A stretch of 64,000 nucleotides of DNA from NCBI RefSeq assembly GCF_009733535.1, contig NZ_SMMI01000015.1:38062-102061 (forward strand), written 5' to 3'. The stretch is from Sphingobacterium endophyticum (GTDB lineage Bacteria; Bacteroidota; Bacteroidia; Sphingobacteriales; Sphingobacteriaceae). The translations under genes were made by a program, and so were the position numbers. Every line of letters begins with the position of its first letter. Position 1 is the first letter of the stretch. The notes beneath the pieces were generated by a model. It ran no database searches. It worked only from the letters and a program-made list of their open reading frames with translations, and had not been told where the DNA came from. Positions 51,531 to 60,602 of the stretch are shown here, piece after piece.

Positions 51531-51947
51531 ATGCGCGCCTTAACACTATTTATAATCGGATTCATCGTGCTGGCATTTGGATTTAGTTGTATTAATAACA
51601 AATCTAATGTCAATCAGCTTGTTGGTACCGAGGATAATGCAGTGAGAGGGACAGCCATTGTGGGTACCTATGAAGGAAAGCTTCCCTGTGCCGACTGTAC
51701 TACAATTGCAACAGTGCTTAGCTTAGATAACAATAAAAATTATTCTATGCGCTACGAATATGTAGGAAAAAGTGCTGAAGTATTCGAAAATACGGGTAAA
51801 TGGAAAGTAGATAAAGATATTTTAAGTTTAGAGAATATCGATTATAGCTTTAAGATTTCTAAAGATCAACTCAATCAGCTTGATCTTTCCGGCAAGGAGA
51901 TTAAAGGTGATCTCGCCGAAAAATATGTACTTCTAAAAATTAAATAA
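51531..51947 (+). CDS. NlpE-like N-terminal domain lipoprotein
   Basis: 138-residue lipoprotein (lipobox FGFSC, Cys20). The mature domain carries GTYEGKLPCADCTTIATVLSL, the NlpE N-terminal motif including CADC, a potential copper or redox site, then beta strands NKNYSMRYEYVG and TGKWKVDKDILSL. In E. coli NlpE signals envelope and copper stress through CpxA; no cpx-type system is seen nearby, so a role as an envelope sensor or copper binder is analogy only. Confidence 0.85.
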   Translation: MRALTLFIIGFIVLAFGFSCINNKSNVNQLVGTEDNAVRGTAIVGTYEGKLPCADCTTIATVLSLDNNKNYSMRYEYVGKSAEVFENTGKWKVDKDILSLENIDYSFKISKDQLNQLDLSGKEIKGDLAEKYVLLKIK

Positions 51948-51974
51948 AACCTGCTAATCTGCAGGTTTTTTTAT
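51947..51974 (+). terminator. Terminator after the NlpE-like gene
   Basis: AAACCTGC (51947-51954) pairs with GCAGGTTT (51961-51968), 6-nt loop, then T run; the left arm begins at the last base of the stop codon. Confidence 0.85.
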
Positions 51975-52081
51975 GCACCTATTCTTTAAGTTAAGATTTA
52001 TGGAAAAAAAGAATACCTAACATTGGGTATTTTTTGAGGATAATCCGTTGATTATCTTTGAGTACCACTAATTATTAACAA

Positions 52082-52660
52082 ATGAAAACCAAACTATCAT
52101 TTATGATTCTGCCAGTTCTTCTAATGCTGGTCGGAAGTTCAGGTGGTCTCTTTAAGAAATTGATTGTAGGAGACGAAAATTCAGTCAAGGATTATAAGTT
52201 ATTGGGAAAATGGTCAGCTTATGAATACTATGACAATAATATAAATCCTCTTGGACAAAATACCGATGTTGATTACTCTCAAATCAATCAAATCGATAAA
52301 TTAATTAACTATTCTTCTCAAGAACTCCCCTGTCCAACTGAAATCAGCAAAATTGAACAGCGTATGGAGTATTTTAAAATTAACTTTATGGAAGATGGTA
52401 AAGCTGAAATATCTGAAAAACAGTATAAAAAATTAAACTCTTACGATTCGAAATGCATAAACACCGTATATGACGAGAGTTCTAAGGAGGCCATTAAAGC
52501 AACTTGGAAACTTGATCCTGAAGATTCACTCTTGATCTTCAATGATTCAAAAAAGGGGAGTCCAACCCAATTTAAAATAGCGCATTTTGTCAATGGTGAA
52601 TTACATCTATCTTTTAAGGAAAACAATGATTACATTTTTGTGAAATTGCATAAAGATTAA
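52082..52660 (+). CDS. Hypothetical secreted protein, lipocalin-like
   Basis: 192 residues, not recognised. It begins with a hydrophobic signal (MKTKLSFMILPVLLMLVGSS) without a lipobox Cys. The mature sequence includes LLGKWSAYEYYDNN and closing strands TQFKIAHFVNGELHLSF and NDYIFVKLHKD, the up-and-down beta pattern seen in lipocalin-like proteins of Bacteroidota, whose first strand often reads LxGxW. Two Cys (ELPCP and SKCIN) may form a disulfide. Monocistronic with a terminator. Confidence 0.55.
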   Translation: MKTKLSFMILPVLLMLVGSSGGLFKKLIVGDENSVKDYKLLGKWSAYEYYDNNINPLGQNTDVDYSQINQIDKLINYSSQELPCPTEISKIEQRMEYFKINFMEDGKAEISEKQYKKLNSYDSKCINTVYDESSKEAIKATWKLDPEDSLLIFNDSKKGSPTQFKIAHFVNGELHLSFKENNDYIFVKLHKD

Positions 52661-52665
52661 TCGCT

Positions 52666-52696
52666 AACTGGAGCATTTATGTGCTCCAGTTTTTGT
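52666..52696 (+). terminator. Terminator after the lipocalin-like gene
   Basis: Perfect 10-bp stem AACTGGAGCA (52666-52675) with TGCTCCAGTT (52682-52691), then TTTTG. Confidence 0.85.
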
Positions 52697-52730
52697 TAAA
52701 TCAAGATTTTAATTGCCCAGAAAATAAAAT

Positions 52731-52755
52731 GGGGCATCTTTATTTTAGATACCCC
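52731..52755 (-). terminator. Terminator after the cysteine desulfurase gene
   Basis: GGGGCATC (52731-52738) pairs with GATACCCC (52748-52755), one wobble; on the minus strand an ATTTTATTTT tail follows. Confidence 0.7.
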
Positions 52756-52775
52756 TTTCTGATTATAATTTTCTA

Positions 52776-53909
52776 TTATTTATGATTGCAGATCTCTTTC
52801 AAGGTTGCAACAACAAAATCAATTTCTTCTTTTGTATTGTATTTACTGAAGGAAAAACGAACTGAAGGTCTGCTTGCATCCGCACAGATTCCACTTAATA
52901 CATGAGAACCTATTTCAGAACCAGAACTACATGCGCTTCCGCCTGATGCGGATACTCCTTTGATATCCAAATTGAACAATAGCATATCACCCATATTGCT
53001 GCATGGCAATGAAACATTTAATACCGTATATAACGATTTGTCTGCATCCACCTCACCATTATATCTTACATCAGGAATTGCTGCTTGCAATTGTTCCTTC
53101 ATATAATCTTTCAAGGATTGAATGTAGTTTTGGTGCTCCTCCATTTCTGCATAGGCAATTTCCAACGCTTTTGCTAATCCCACAATCCCATATACATTTT
53201 CAGTTCCACCACGCATATTTCGCTCCTGAGCACCACCATAGATTAATGGTTTTATCTTATTGCGACCATTGATGTATAAGAAACCAACTCCTTTAGGTCC
53301 ATGGAACTTATGGGCTGCTCCTGTAATAAAATCAATCTTCAAGTCCGCTAAATCATGTGCATAATGTCCCATTGTTTGAACTGTATCTGAATGAAAAACA
53401 GCTCCAAATTGTTCACAAAGAGCACTGACCTTTTTTAAATCCGTTAGGTTACCAATCTCATTATTTGCATGCATCAATGAAACAAATGTCTTAGGATTCT
53501 TCGACAATAATTCCTCTAATTGAGTCAAATCAACATTGCCTTTTTCATCTACGCGAAGCAAATCCAAATGAACTTTCCCTGCTTTTTCCATCTCTTCAAG
53601 AGTATGTAAAACGGCATGATGCTCAATAGGTGAACTGATTGCATGGCTGATATTATAAGCCTCAATGGCACGAACAATTGCCATATTATCTGCTTCTGTA
53701 CCACCTGAAGTAAAGAATATCTCCGATGGTGAAGCATTTAATAATTTTGCTACAGTTCTTCTTGCTTTCTCTACGATGGTCTTCATCTCACGTCCATGGG
53801 CATGGATAGAGGATGGATTACCAAAATTCTCGTTCAACATTTGTACCATCACATCGATAACTTCCTTATCAAGTGCTGTGGTAGCGGCATTATCAAAATA
53901 AACTTGCAT
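52776..53909 (-). CDS. Cysteine desulfurase (NifS/IscS family)
   Basis: PLP enzyme that takes sulfur from cysteine for iron-sulfur clusters or tRNA thiolation. 377 residues. Seen: YFDNAATTALD start, FTSGGTEADN, SPIEHHAVL, the PLP lysine in GAAHKFHGPKG, RGGTENV, and the persulfide Cys in SASGGSACSSGS. No iscU or other cluster assembly gene is adjacent, so iscS versus csd/nifS or a tRNA-thiolation role cannot be settled; I leave the symbol blank. On the minus strand, CAAATATA at 53915-53922 reads TATATTTG, a good -7 element. Confidence 0.94.
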   Translation of the reverse strand: MQVYFDNAATTALDKEVIDVMVQMLNENFGNPSSIHAHGREMKTIVEKARRTVAKLLNASPSEIFFTSGGTEADNMAIVRAIEAYNISHAISSPIEHHAVLHTLEEMEKAGKVHLDLLRVDEKGNVDLTQLEELLSKNPKTFVSLMHANNEIGNLTDLKKVSALCEQFGAVFHSDTVQTMGHYAHDLADLKIDFITGAAHKFHGPKGVGFLYINGRNKIKPLIYGGAQERNMRGGTENVYGIVGLAKALEIAYAEMEEHQNYIQSLKDYMKEQLQAAIPDVRYNGEVDADKSLYTVLNVSLPCSNMGDMLLFNLDIKGVSASGGSACSSGSEIGSHVLSGICADASRPSVRFSFSKYNTKEEIDFVVATLKEICNHK

Positions 53910-53914
53910 GGCGG

Positions 53915-53922
53915 CAAATATA
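53915..53922 (-). promoter_or_regulatory. Putative -7 element of the cysteine desulfurase gene
   Basis: Minus-strand TATATTTG fits TAnnTTTG, only 5 bp from the start codon, so the transcript would be nearly leaderless if used; the -33 position is not convincing. Confidence 0.3.
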
Positions 53923-53950
53923 AATATTCAAGAGGAAAATATTGCTAAAA

Positions 53951-55558
53951 TTATTTTTTTCTAACGATCATCAAGCCTATTGAAAGTAAGCTTGTTACGA
54001 AAGATAAATAGACTATTAAATCACTGTATTTTGTATAGAAAGTCAACTCTTCATTTAGATTGATTTCTTGTGACAGCGCCGTTGGAACCCACCATGAACT
54101 CCGCTGAACTATATCTCCGCGTTGATTGATGAATGCTGAAATTCCTGTATTTGCCGATCGCACAACCCATCTTCTATTCTCGATTGCACGTAGTTTGGCA
54201 TATTCTAGATGTTGATCCTTACCTGATGTATTACCCCACCAGCCATCGTTGGTGATCACCGCAATAAATTGTGCGCCTTTTTTAATATAGTCAGCAACAT
54301 AGTTTCCCCAAATCGATTCGTAACAAATAACAGGAGCTACGCCGATACCGCTTGCCGAATAAAAAACAGAGGGTTCCGCCTGACTACCATAGCCTCCCGT
54401 AGTGCCTCCAAAATGTTTAAATAATGGAGTAAGTAATGCTAATGCTTTTCCAAATGGCATTTTTTCAGCTCCCGGAACCAATTTCGATTTGTGATAAAAT
54501 TGAAGTTTACTGCTGCCGTCTATTAATACTCCTGCATTAAAACTATCATAAAAAACATTTCCAATTGGTCTTGCCGTTGAAGTCTTTTGATCTGAATAGA
54601 TCACGTAGCTCTCTATTCCTGACAGAACATTTCCATTATGGTAGGGTTCTAAGAAATTGATAACCTTTTTATACTGATCGTATTCCCTGAACTCTTCTTC
54701 ATTTATTCCGTTGTCTCCTGAAATTGCCGTTTCTGGCCAGATGAAAAATTCTGTATTTAGTTTTGCTACCTTTTGAGATAAGTCGGTCAAAATATTAAGC
54801 TGCTCATCGGGAGTAATGCTTCCCCATTTAGCGAATGGATCAATATTTGGTTGAACCGTTACGACCTCCGAAGGATTGACATGTTCTTCGTAGCTTGAAT
54901 ATACCAGGACGGACCCAATGGCCGGTATAAGGATCCAACCAGCAAAGGAACCTAGCAATATTTTTTGACTATATACTTCAACTTTCTCCTTCCTTTGCCA
55001 ATACCACAGAAATGCCAGGATATTCGCAATCCAAATCCATAATGTCCCACCATATACCCCTGTAACGTTATACCATTGTATCAATTGGTGAAAATTTGCA
55101 AATCCATTTCCTAATGTCATCCAAGGGAAAGAAAGCTCCCAGGACTGATGTAGGTATTCATAGGCAATCCAAAAGGATATTAAGCCCATAAAGCTTAATA
55201 GAATGCTATTCCGTTTCCTCATTTGATAGTAGAGACGGAATACCAAGCCCATTAACAAAGGTGCCAATGTAAATGGAATTAAAGCAATCATAAAGGACGT
55301 GAAGGCATCCAGATAAGCATGCATAGCGTTATATACCCAATAAATGGAAGCTGTGTTCCAAATTACGCCGGTGATAAATCCTAAGCCGAAAATTTTGCGC
55401 CCCTTATTTTTATAGTTACCTCGGATTACATTTTCAATAGCTATCAACAAGGGAACGAATCCAATAAATAAAAGGAGGCTCGTATAAGGAATTGGCGGCC
55501 ATGCCAACCAAAGTATAATTGCACTTAAGGCAGCTAATAAATAATTATTCTTCATCAT
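53951..55558 (-). CDS. lnt: Apolipoprotein N-acyltransferase
   Basis: Adds the third acyl chain to lipoproteins. 535 residues. About six N-terminal transmembrane helices (for example FFIGFVPLLIAIE region) are followed by a nitrilase-fold domain with the catalytic triad: Glu in FFIWPETAIS, Lys in HKSKLVPGAEKMPFG, and Cys in APVICYESIWGN. A C-terminal hydrophobic helix near the end completes the family layout. The start follows the PH-SHOCT gene stop by 2 bp, so both are co-transcribed. The abundance of predicted lipoproteins in this window fits the need for this enzyme. Confidence 0.93.
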   Translation of the reverse strand: MMKNNYLLAALSAIILWLAWPPIPYTSLLLFIGFVPLLIAIENVIRGNYKNKGRKIFGLGFITGVIWNTASIYWVYNAMHAYLDAFTSFMIALIPFTLAPLLMGLVFRLYYQMRKRNSILLSFMGLISFWIAYEYLHQSWELSFPWMTLGNGFANFHQLIQWYNVTGVYGGTLWIWIANILAFLWYWQRKEKVEVYSQKILLGSFAGWILIPAIGSVLVYSSYEEHVNPSEVVTVQPNIDPFAKWGSITPDEQLNILTDLSQKVAKLNTEFFIWPETAISGDNGINEEEFREYDQYKKVINFLEPYHNGNVLSGIESYVIYSDQKTSTARPIGNVFYDSFNAGVLIDGSSKLQFYHKSKLVPGAEKMPFGKALALLTPLFKHFGGTTGGYGSQAEPSVFYSASGIGVAPVICYESIWGNYVADYIKKGAQFIAVITNDGWWGNTSGKDQHLEYAKLRAIENRRWVVRSANTGISAFINQRGDIVQRSSWWVPTALSQEINLNEELTFYTKYSDLIVYLSFVTSLLSIGLMIVRKK

Positions 55559-55560
55559 TT

Positions 55561-56361
55561 TTACAATTGGCTCAATATTTCGGCCTTCTTTGTTTCATAC
55601 TCCGATTGAGTAATTAGCTGCTTGTCGTATAAATTTTTAAGTTTTTTAAGCTTTAATGTAATTTCATCGTCCTCTTCCGTTTTACTTACCTCTGGCAAAC
55701 TTGTTGTCGGCGGAGTTGTAGGTGTTGTTGGACGTGGAGTATCAAATCCTTGAAACTCTGGTTTCGGATTTTGTGGCTGTTGATTTTGCTGAGCAAATGT
55801 TGAGTTCAAACTCGGTCTCTCCTCAAATCTAGGCCTTTCTTCAAATTTTGGCTTCTCCTCAATAATAGGAGGAACCTCTTTCTCAATTTCCTTAGCCGCA
55901 GGAGCATTAAATACAGGCTTGTTTTCGATGACAACCTTATTCTCCTTAGCTTCTGTTTTTTGATTCTGTAAGTTTGATAAAGCATCTTTTATCAATTGAT
56001 ACAGTTTTCTTGCCTGTGTTTTTGGAATATAATCTATCGTTAAATTTTCCCCAGTAAAAGGAATGACGGTAACTTTGGAGCCAAAAATCTCTTCTTTAAA
56101 GGCAATATCTTTTATATCCTTCCAAGGGAAAATTTCAAAATTAGTGGCCAATCCTAATTTTGTGAACTCACAAAGGAAAATTCTTTTATTACTTACCGTA
56201 ATGCTGTCCGGTAAAAGGTTAACAGCAGGTTTTTTCTGTAAGGCGATATAGTTTATGGATTCTCCAGGAGTCAACATATCTAAAATCTTCCCATGGATTT
56301 TTTCCACTACTTTAGTGTCCTGTCCATCCTGAACATATTTGTCGATTTGATAATTTTCCAT
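55561..56361 (-). CDS. PH-domain/SHOCT-domain protein with proline-glutamate linker
   Basis: 266 residues, cytosolic, no signal peptide. Residues about 30-125 read as a bacterial PH-like fold (SITVSNKRIFLCEFTKLGL ... WKDIKDIAFKEEIFGSKVTVI). A disordered linker (about 135-225) is rich in Pro, Glu and Lys with FEERPRFEERP repeats. The last about 35 residues, LKKLKNLYDKQLITQSEYETKKAEIL, are a SHOCT (short C-terminal) domain. PH and SHOCT pairs occur in proteins of unknown function. Adjacent to lnt, it may be linked to membrane or lipid metabolism, which is speculative. Confidence 0.8.
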   Translation of the reverse strand: MENYQIDKYVQDGQDTKVVEKIHGKILDMLTPGESINYIALQKKPAVNLLPDSITVSNKRIFLCEFTKLGLATNFEIFPWKDIKDIAFKEEIFGSKVTVIPFTGENLTIDYIPKTQARKLYQLIKDALSNLQNQKTEAKENKVVIENKPVFNAPAAKEIEKEVPPIIEEKPKFEERPRFEERPSLNSTFAQQNQQPQNPKPEFQGFDTPRPTTPTTPPTTSLPEVSKTEEDDEITLKLKKLKNLYDKQLITQSEYETKKAEILSQL

Positions 56362-56395
56362 TGATCTGGGTATTTACTTCTTCAATATTATTTAT

Positions 56396-57061
56396 TTACT
56401 CATGTCCTGCAACGCAGCATACAAATTCACCTTTAATAGGATTTGCTTCAAAATGAGCTTTAATTTCTGATAAGGTGCCTCTTACTGTTTCTTCATACAA
56501 TTTACTGATCTCCCTTGAAATTGAAGCTTGTCGTTCTTCGCCAAATGTGAGAATAAATTCATCAATTGTCTTCAAAATTCGGTGCGGAGATTCGTAAAAA
56601 ATCATGGTGCGTTTCTCTTCTGCCAATGATTTAAGTCGAGTTTGCCTTCCTTTTTTAACCGGTAAAAACCCTTCAAAACAGAACCGGTCATTTGGTAAAC
56701 CTGAATTGACCAAGGCCGGAACAAATGCAGTCGCACCTGGCAAACATTGTACATCCAATCCCTCTTTAATGGTCTCTCGAACCAATAAAAATCCAGGATC
56801 TGAAATTGCCGGTGTGCCCGCATCTGAAATTAAGGCAATCTGATTCCCTTCCTTCATCAGCCTGATAATTTCCTGAACTGCTTTATGTTCATTATGCTGA
56901 TGATGGGCAAATACTTTCTTATCGATTCCGAAATGCTTCAATAAGGGAGCACTTGTCCTGGTATCTTCGGCTAAAATGATATCAACCTGTTTGAGGACAT
57001 TGATTGCCCGAAAGGTCATGTCTTCCAAATTGCCGATGGGGGTGGGAACGATATATAACAT
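56396..57061 (-). CDS. rsmI: 16S rRNA (cytidine-1402-2'-O)-methyltransferase
   Basis: Methylates the 2'-OH of C1402 in the decoding centre. 221 residues, slightly short of the E. coli enzyme. Seen: MLYIVPTPIGNLEDMTFRA start, LAEDTRTS, LISDAGTPAISDPGF and CLPGATAFVPALVNSGLPNDRF, which are family signatures, then FYESPHRI. The C-terminal part KGEFVCCVAGHE matches the family end. Followed by the PH-SHOCT gene after 34 bp. Confidence 0.96.
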   Translation of the reverse strand: MLYIVPTPIGNLEDMTFRAINVLKQVDIILAEDTRTSAPLLKHFGIDKKVFAHHQHNEHKAVQEIIRLMKEGNQIALISDAGTPAISDPGFLLVRETIKEGLDVQCLPGATAFVPALVNSGLPNDRFCFEGFLPVKKGRQTRLKSLAEEKRTMIFYESPHRILKTIDEFILTFGEERQASISREISKLYEETVRGTLSEIKAHFEANPIKGEFVCCVAGHE

Positions 57062-57081
57062 ATGCCAAAGATAGGGATAAA

Positions 57082-57525
57082 CTAAGAATCTATTTCAGTA
57101 TAATCATCCGACTTAGGGATTTTGCGTAGAATGTCCTGCCATTCATCCGGAATCTTCGTCAATTTACGCTCTATAATATTCATCCAGGCACCATCTACTA
57201 CCACCACGGCTGCCTTTATTCCATTTTCCTTGTATATTTCATGACGGAATGAAAACCTTGAATTCTGAACATTATACTTAGTAATCACAACACTCACCTT
57301 GATTCGTTCGTCTAAACCAATTTCCCTCAAATAATTTAATTCTTCACGAAATAATATTGGACCAATTTTACGCTTATTGAACTCTTCTAAGGATAGACCC
57401 AATTGATTTAACATGTTACTGCGGGCCTGCGCGCAAAAATCTGCATAAGCCGAATGTCTTAAATGAACGTTTGCGTCTATTTGAGACCAAAGTACCTGAC
57501 CTTCATAAAAAATGTTACTTTCCAT
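57082..57525 (-). CDS. Acyl-CoA thioesterase (4HBT hot-dog fold)
   Basis: 147 residues. The N-terminal segment VLWSQIDANVHLRHSAYADFC is the 4HBT-type active-site region with the catalytic Asp of the QxDxNxH pattern (here IDANVHL), followed by a helix and a beta sheet including RFSFRHEIYKE. Likely cleaves acyl-CoA, perhaps a general housekeeping thioesterase; the substrate chain is unknown. Starts the minus-strand cluster that also contains rsmI. Confidence 0.88.
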   Translation of the reverse strand: MESNIFYEGQVLWSQIDANVHLRHSAYADFCAQARSNMLNQLGLSLEEFNKRKIGPILFREELNYLREIGLDERIKVSVVITKYNVQNSRFSFRHEIYKENGIKAAVVVVDGAWMNIIERKLTKIPDEWQDILRKIPKSDDYTEIDS

Positions 57526-57774
57526 TCCTTCTCTACTAATTATATCGTTAAAAATAAAAAAAAATACAATGCATTGCCTATGCCAATATTAGCCATTCTA
57601 CTGTTAATAAATTGTTGCTTTTTTTAGTTAATGACGCTTTTTATTCTCCAAAAAGCAAGATTAATAATAGTTATAAATTAAATTTTTAATGAATAATTAT
57701 TATATTTCAATAAATATTCTATCAAGTTAACGAATTGATAATACAGAGTTAATAGTCGAGTTACTTACTATAAA

Positions 57775-57782
57775 TATTTTTG
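57775..57782 (+). promoter_or_regulatory. Putative -7 element of the phytase-locus receptor gene
   Basis: TATTTTTG fits TAnnTTTG and is 22 bp before the ATG. The preceding 250 bp is very AT-rich with a hairpin GCTTTTT/AAAAAGC at 57636-57656 and no ORF. I found no convincing -33. Confidence 0.35.
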
Positions 57783-57804
57783 CGAAAATATAAATATTAA
57801 CTCC

Positions 57805-60591
57805 ATGAGATTAACTTTACTATTATTAACCAATTTGATTTGCTTGATTTCCTATGGTCAGACTACCGTCTTAAAAGGGAAAATTATGGACAGCAAAGAC
57901 AATTTTTCGTTGCCGGGGGCAACGCTCAGAATTGAAGAAGGTAACAAGTTTACCGTTTCTGATGCGAATGGGAACTTTGAATTCTTAAATCTTCCCGCAG
58001 GTACTTATACGCTAAACGTAGATTATTTAGGGTACCAACATTATTCTCAAACCATCAAAACTACTACCGAGGCCATCGAAATTTTCCTGGATCCTGCAAG
58101 TAAAGCTTTGGATGAAATTCAAATTATTGGAGATATTGCTAAAGGGCAGGCGAAAGCACTGAACCAACAAAAAAACAACAGCAATATCTCGAATATCATT
58201 TCATCTGACCAAGTCGGCCGTTTCCCTGATCAAAATATCGGTGATGCCCTCAAAAGGGTTCCTGGTATCACCATGCAGAATGACCAAGGTGAAGCTAGAA
58301 ACATTATCGTCCGTGGTCTTTCCCCTGAACTGAATTCCGTAACATTAAACGGTGATCGTATCCCTTCCGCTGAAGGTGATAACCGTAATGTGCAGATGGA
58401 TTTAATTCCCTCGGATATGATTTCATCCATCGAAGTTAATAAAACTTTAACCCCAGATATGGATGCGGATGCAATCGGTGGTAGTGTCAATTTAATTACC
58501 AGGGCTGCGCCTAATAAACAGCGTATTTCTGCTACATTGAGTGGTGGTTATTCGCCGGTTAGGAAAAAAGGGATCTACAACGGATCATTAATTTATGGTA
58601 ACCGTTTTATGGATAATAGAATGGGTCTGGTACTAAGCGGAACCATGCAAACTAATGATTTCGGCTCCAATAATATTGAAGCGGAATGGGATAAAGATGA
58701 AAACAATGTCTTTTTGAAAGAAATGCAGATCCGTAAATATGATGTTGCACGGATCCGTAGAAGTATTTCTGCTGCTTGGGATTATGATTTCAATGCGCGC
58801 AATAGAATCGCGTTAAATGCCATGTATAATTGGCGTGATGACCGCGAAAATCGTTTTGCAACTACTTTCTCCGATCTTGAATATGACGAAAAAGCGAAAA
58901 CCTATGTTGGCGAGATTGAGCATGAAACCAAAGGTGGTATAGACAATAACCGCAATAAAAACCGCCGTCTGGAACGTCAGTCTGTATTGAATTTCTCTAT
59001 GCAGGGTGAACATATTCTAACTCCTATTTTGGATATGGATTGGGCTGCTTCCTATTCAAGAGCTTCAGAATGGCGTCCCAATGAAAGATATATCTCTTAT
59101 GTTCAAGAAGGTGCTCCGGTAAGCGTGGACATAAAAGATCCTTATTTGCCGTTTGTAAGCAACCCAGGTAATGACTTGTCTAAATTTGAACTTAAAGATA
59201 TTACTGAAAACGAAAACAATACTTCTGAAGATGAAGTGGGCGCGAAATTAAACTTCCGCCTTCCTTTGACTGTAATAAGTGGCCAAAAAGGTAGAATCCG
59301 CTTTGGTGGACGAATGAGATTGAAAACGAAAGAAAGAGATAATAATTTCTTCGTATATGAACCTTCTTCAGGATTTGATAATATGGCAAAATTGCCATTG
59401 AAAACGTGGGATGCTAAGGATTGGGATCAAGGTCAAAAATATGCACCAGGTACATTTGTCGATGCAAAATATTTAGGACAACTTAATCTATCCGATAAAT
59501 CTAAGTTTAAAGAAGATTCTAAGCCAAAGGAATTCCTTTCTGAAAATTACCGTGCTAAAGAGCAGATCTTTGCGGGATACCTTCGATGGGACCAAAATAT
59601 CACAGAAAAGACAGCATTGATTCTTGGAGCCCGCGTTGAACATACTCGAATTGACTATGTGGGTAATAATGTCGTAGATGAAAAAAAATTAGAAGGCGAA
59701 ATCAATAATAAGAATAATTATACCAATATCCTTCCTGGTATCACATTAAAGCATAACTTCTCTGACAACTTTGTTCTGCGTGCAGCCGTAACAACAAGTT
59801 TAGCGAGACCAAATTATTATGCCCTTGCCCCTTATGTAAATTCAAAAATTGAGGATAGAGAACTTTTTGCGGGTAATCCAAACCTAAAAGCTACCTATTC
59901 AACAAACTATGATGTGATGCTAGAACATTACTTCAAAAATGTAGGGATTATCTCCGGGGGTGCTTTCTATAAGAATTTGAAAAACTTTATCTATATGTAC
60001 AATGATAGAATGTTCAAGAATTCACAATTCTCACAACTATTTCCTGCATTAAATAATCCAATTAAAGATGGTGATACATGGAAATTTTCTCAATACAGAA
60101 ATGGAGATAAAGTAGACGTTTATGGATTTGAAGTAGCTTTCCAAAGGCAGTTAGATTTTCTACCGGGAAAATTCTTGCAAGGCTTGGCAATCTATACGAA
60201 CTATACATTTACCAAGTCAAAAGCAAAAGGGATAGCAAGTGAAGATGGAGTGATGCGTGAAGGTCTGGGTCTTCCAAGAACTGCTCCACATATGTTGAAT
60301 GGATCTTTGTCATGGGAAAACAACAAGTTCTCTGCTCGCGTTTCAGCAAACTATACTGCAGCTTACTTAGATGAAATCGGTGATGATTCTTTTACAGATG
60401 CATACTATGATAAGCAGTTCTTCCTAGATGCAAATGCAGCTTATAAGATTACAAAATCCTTGCGAATTTTCGCTGAAGCAAACAATTTAACCAACCAACC
60501 TTTGCGTTACTACCAAGGTGAGGTTCAAAGATTGCGTCAATTAGAATATTATAAACCACGTTATACACTAGGTCTTAAATTTGACCTTTAA
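57805..60591 (+). CDS. TonB-dependent receptor of a phytase locus
   Basis: 928-residue outer membrane receptor. Seen: signal peptide (about 1-18, cleavage after SYGQ), CarboxypepD-reg domain (about 22-103, LKGKIMDSKDNFSLPGATL), plug with SSDQVGRFPDQNIGDALKRV and GEARNIIVRGLSPELNSVTLNG, and the barrel ending RYTLGLKFDL. The stretch NIGDALKRVPGITMQNDQGEARN is typical of TonB receptors with an N-terminal CarboxypepD-reg module and a dedicated surface enzyme. 11 bp downstream is a beta-propeller phytase gene, so it probably imports phytate or its lower inositol phosphate products. Confidence 0.93.
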   Translation: MRLTLLLLTNLICLISYGQTTVLKGKIMDSKDNFSLPGATLRIEEGNKFTVSDANGNFEFLNLPAGTYTLNVDYLGYQHYSQTIKTTTEAIEIFLDPASKALDEIQIIGDIAKGQAKALNQQKNNSNISNIISSDQVGRFPDQNIGDALKRVPGITMQNDQGEARNIIVRGLSPELNSVTLNGDRIPSAEGDNRNVQMDLIPSDMISSIEVNKTLTPDMDADAIGGSVNLITRAAPNKQRISATLSGGYSPVRKKGIYNGSLIYGNRFMDNRMGLVLSGTMQTNDFGSNNIEAEWDKDENNVFLKEMQIRKYDVARIRRSISAAWDYDFNARNRIALNAMYNWRDDRENRFATTFSDLEYDEKAKTYVGEIEHETKGGIDNNRNKNRRLERQSVLNFSMQGEHILTPILDMDWAASYSRASEWRPNERYISYVQEGAPVSVDIKDPYLPFVSNPGNDLSKFELKDITENENNTSEDEVGAKLNFRLPLTVISGQKGRIRFGGRMRLKTKERDNNFFVYEPSSGFDNMAKLPLKTWDAKDWDQGQKYAPGTFVDAKYLGQLNLSDKSKFKEDSKPKEFLSENYRAKEQIFAGYLRWDQNITEKTALILGARVEHTRIDYVGNNVVDEKKLEGEINNKNNYTNILPGITLKHNFSDNFVLRAAVTTSLARPNYYALAPYVNSKIEDRELFAGNPNLKATYSTNYDVMLEHYFKNVGIISGGAFYKNLKNFIYMYNDRMFKNSQFSQLFPALNNPIKDGDTWKFSQYRNGDKVDVYGFEVAFQRQLDFLPGKFLQGLAIYTNYTFTKSKAKGIASEDGVMREGLGLPRTAPHMLNGSLSWENNKFSARVSANYTAAYLDEIGDDSFTDAYYDKQFFLDANAAYKITKSLRIFAEANNLTNQPLRYYQGEVQRLRQLEYYKPRYTLGLKFDL

Positions 60592-60602
60592 AAATCAAAT
60601 CA

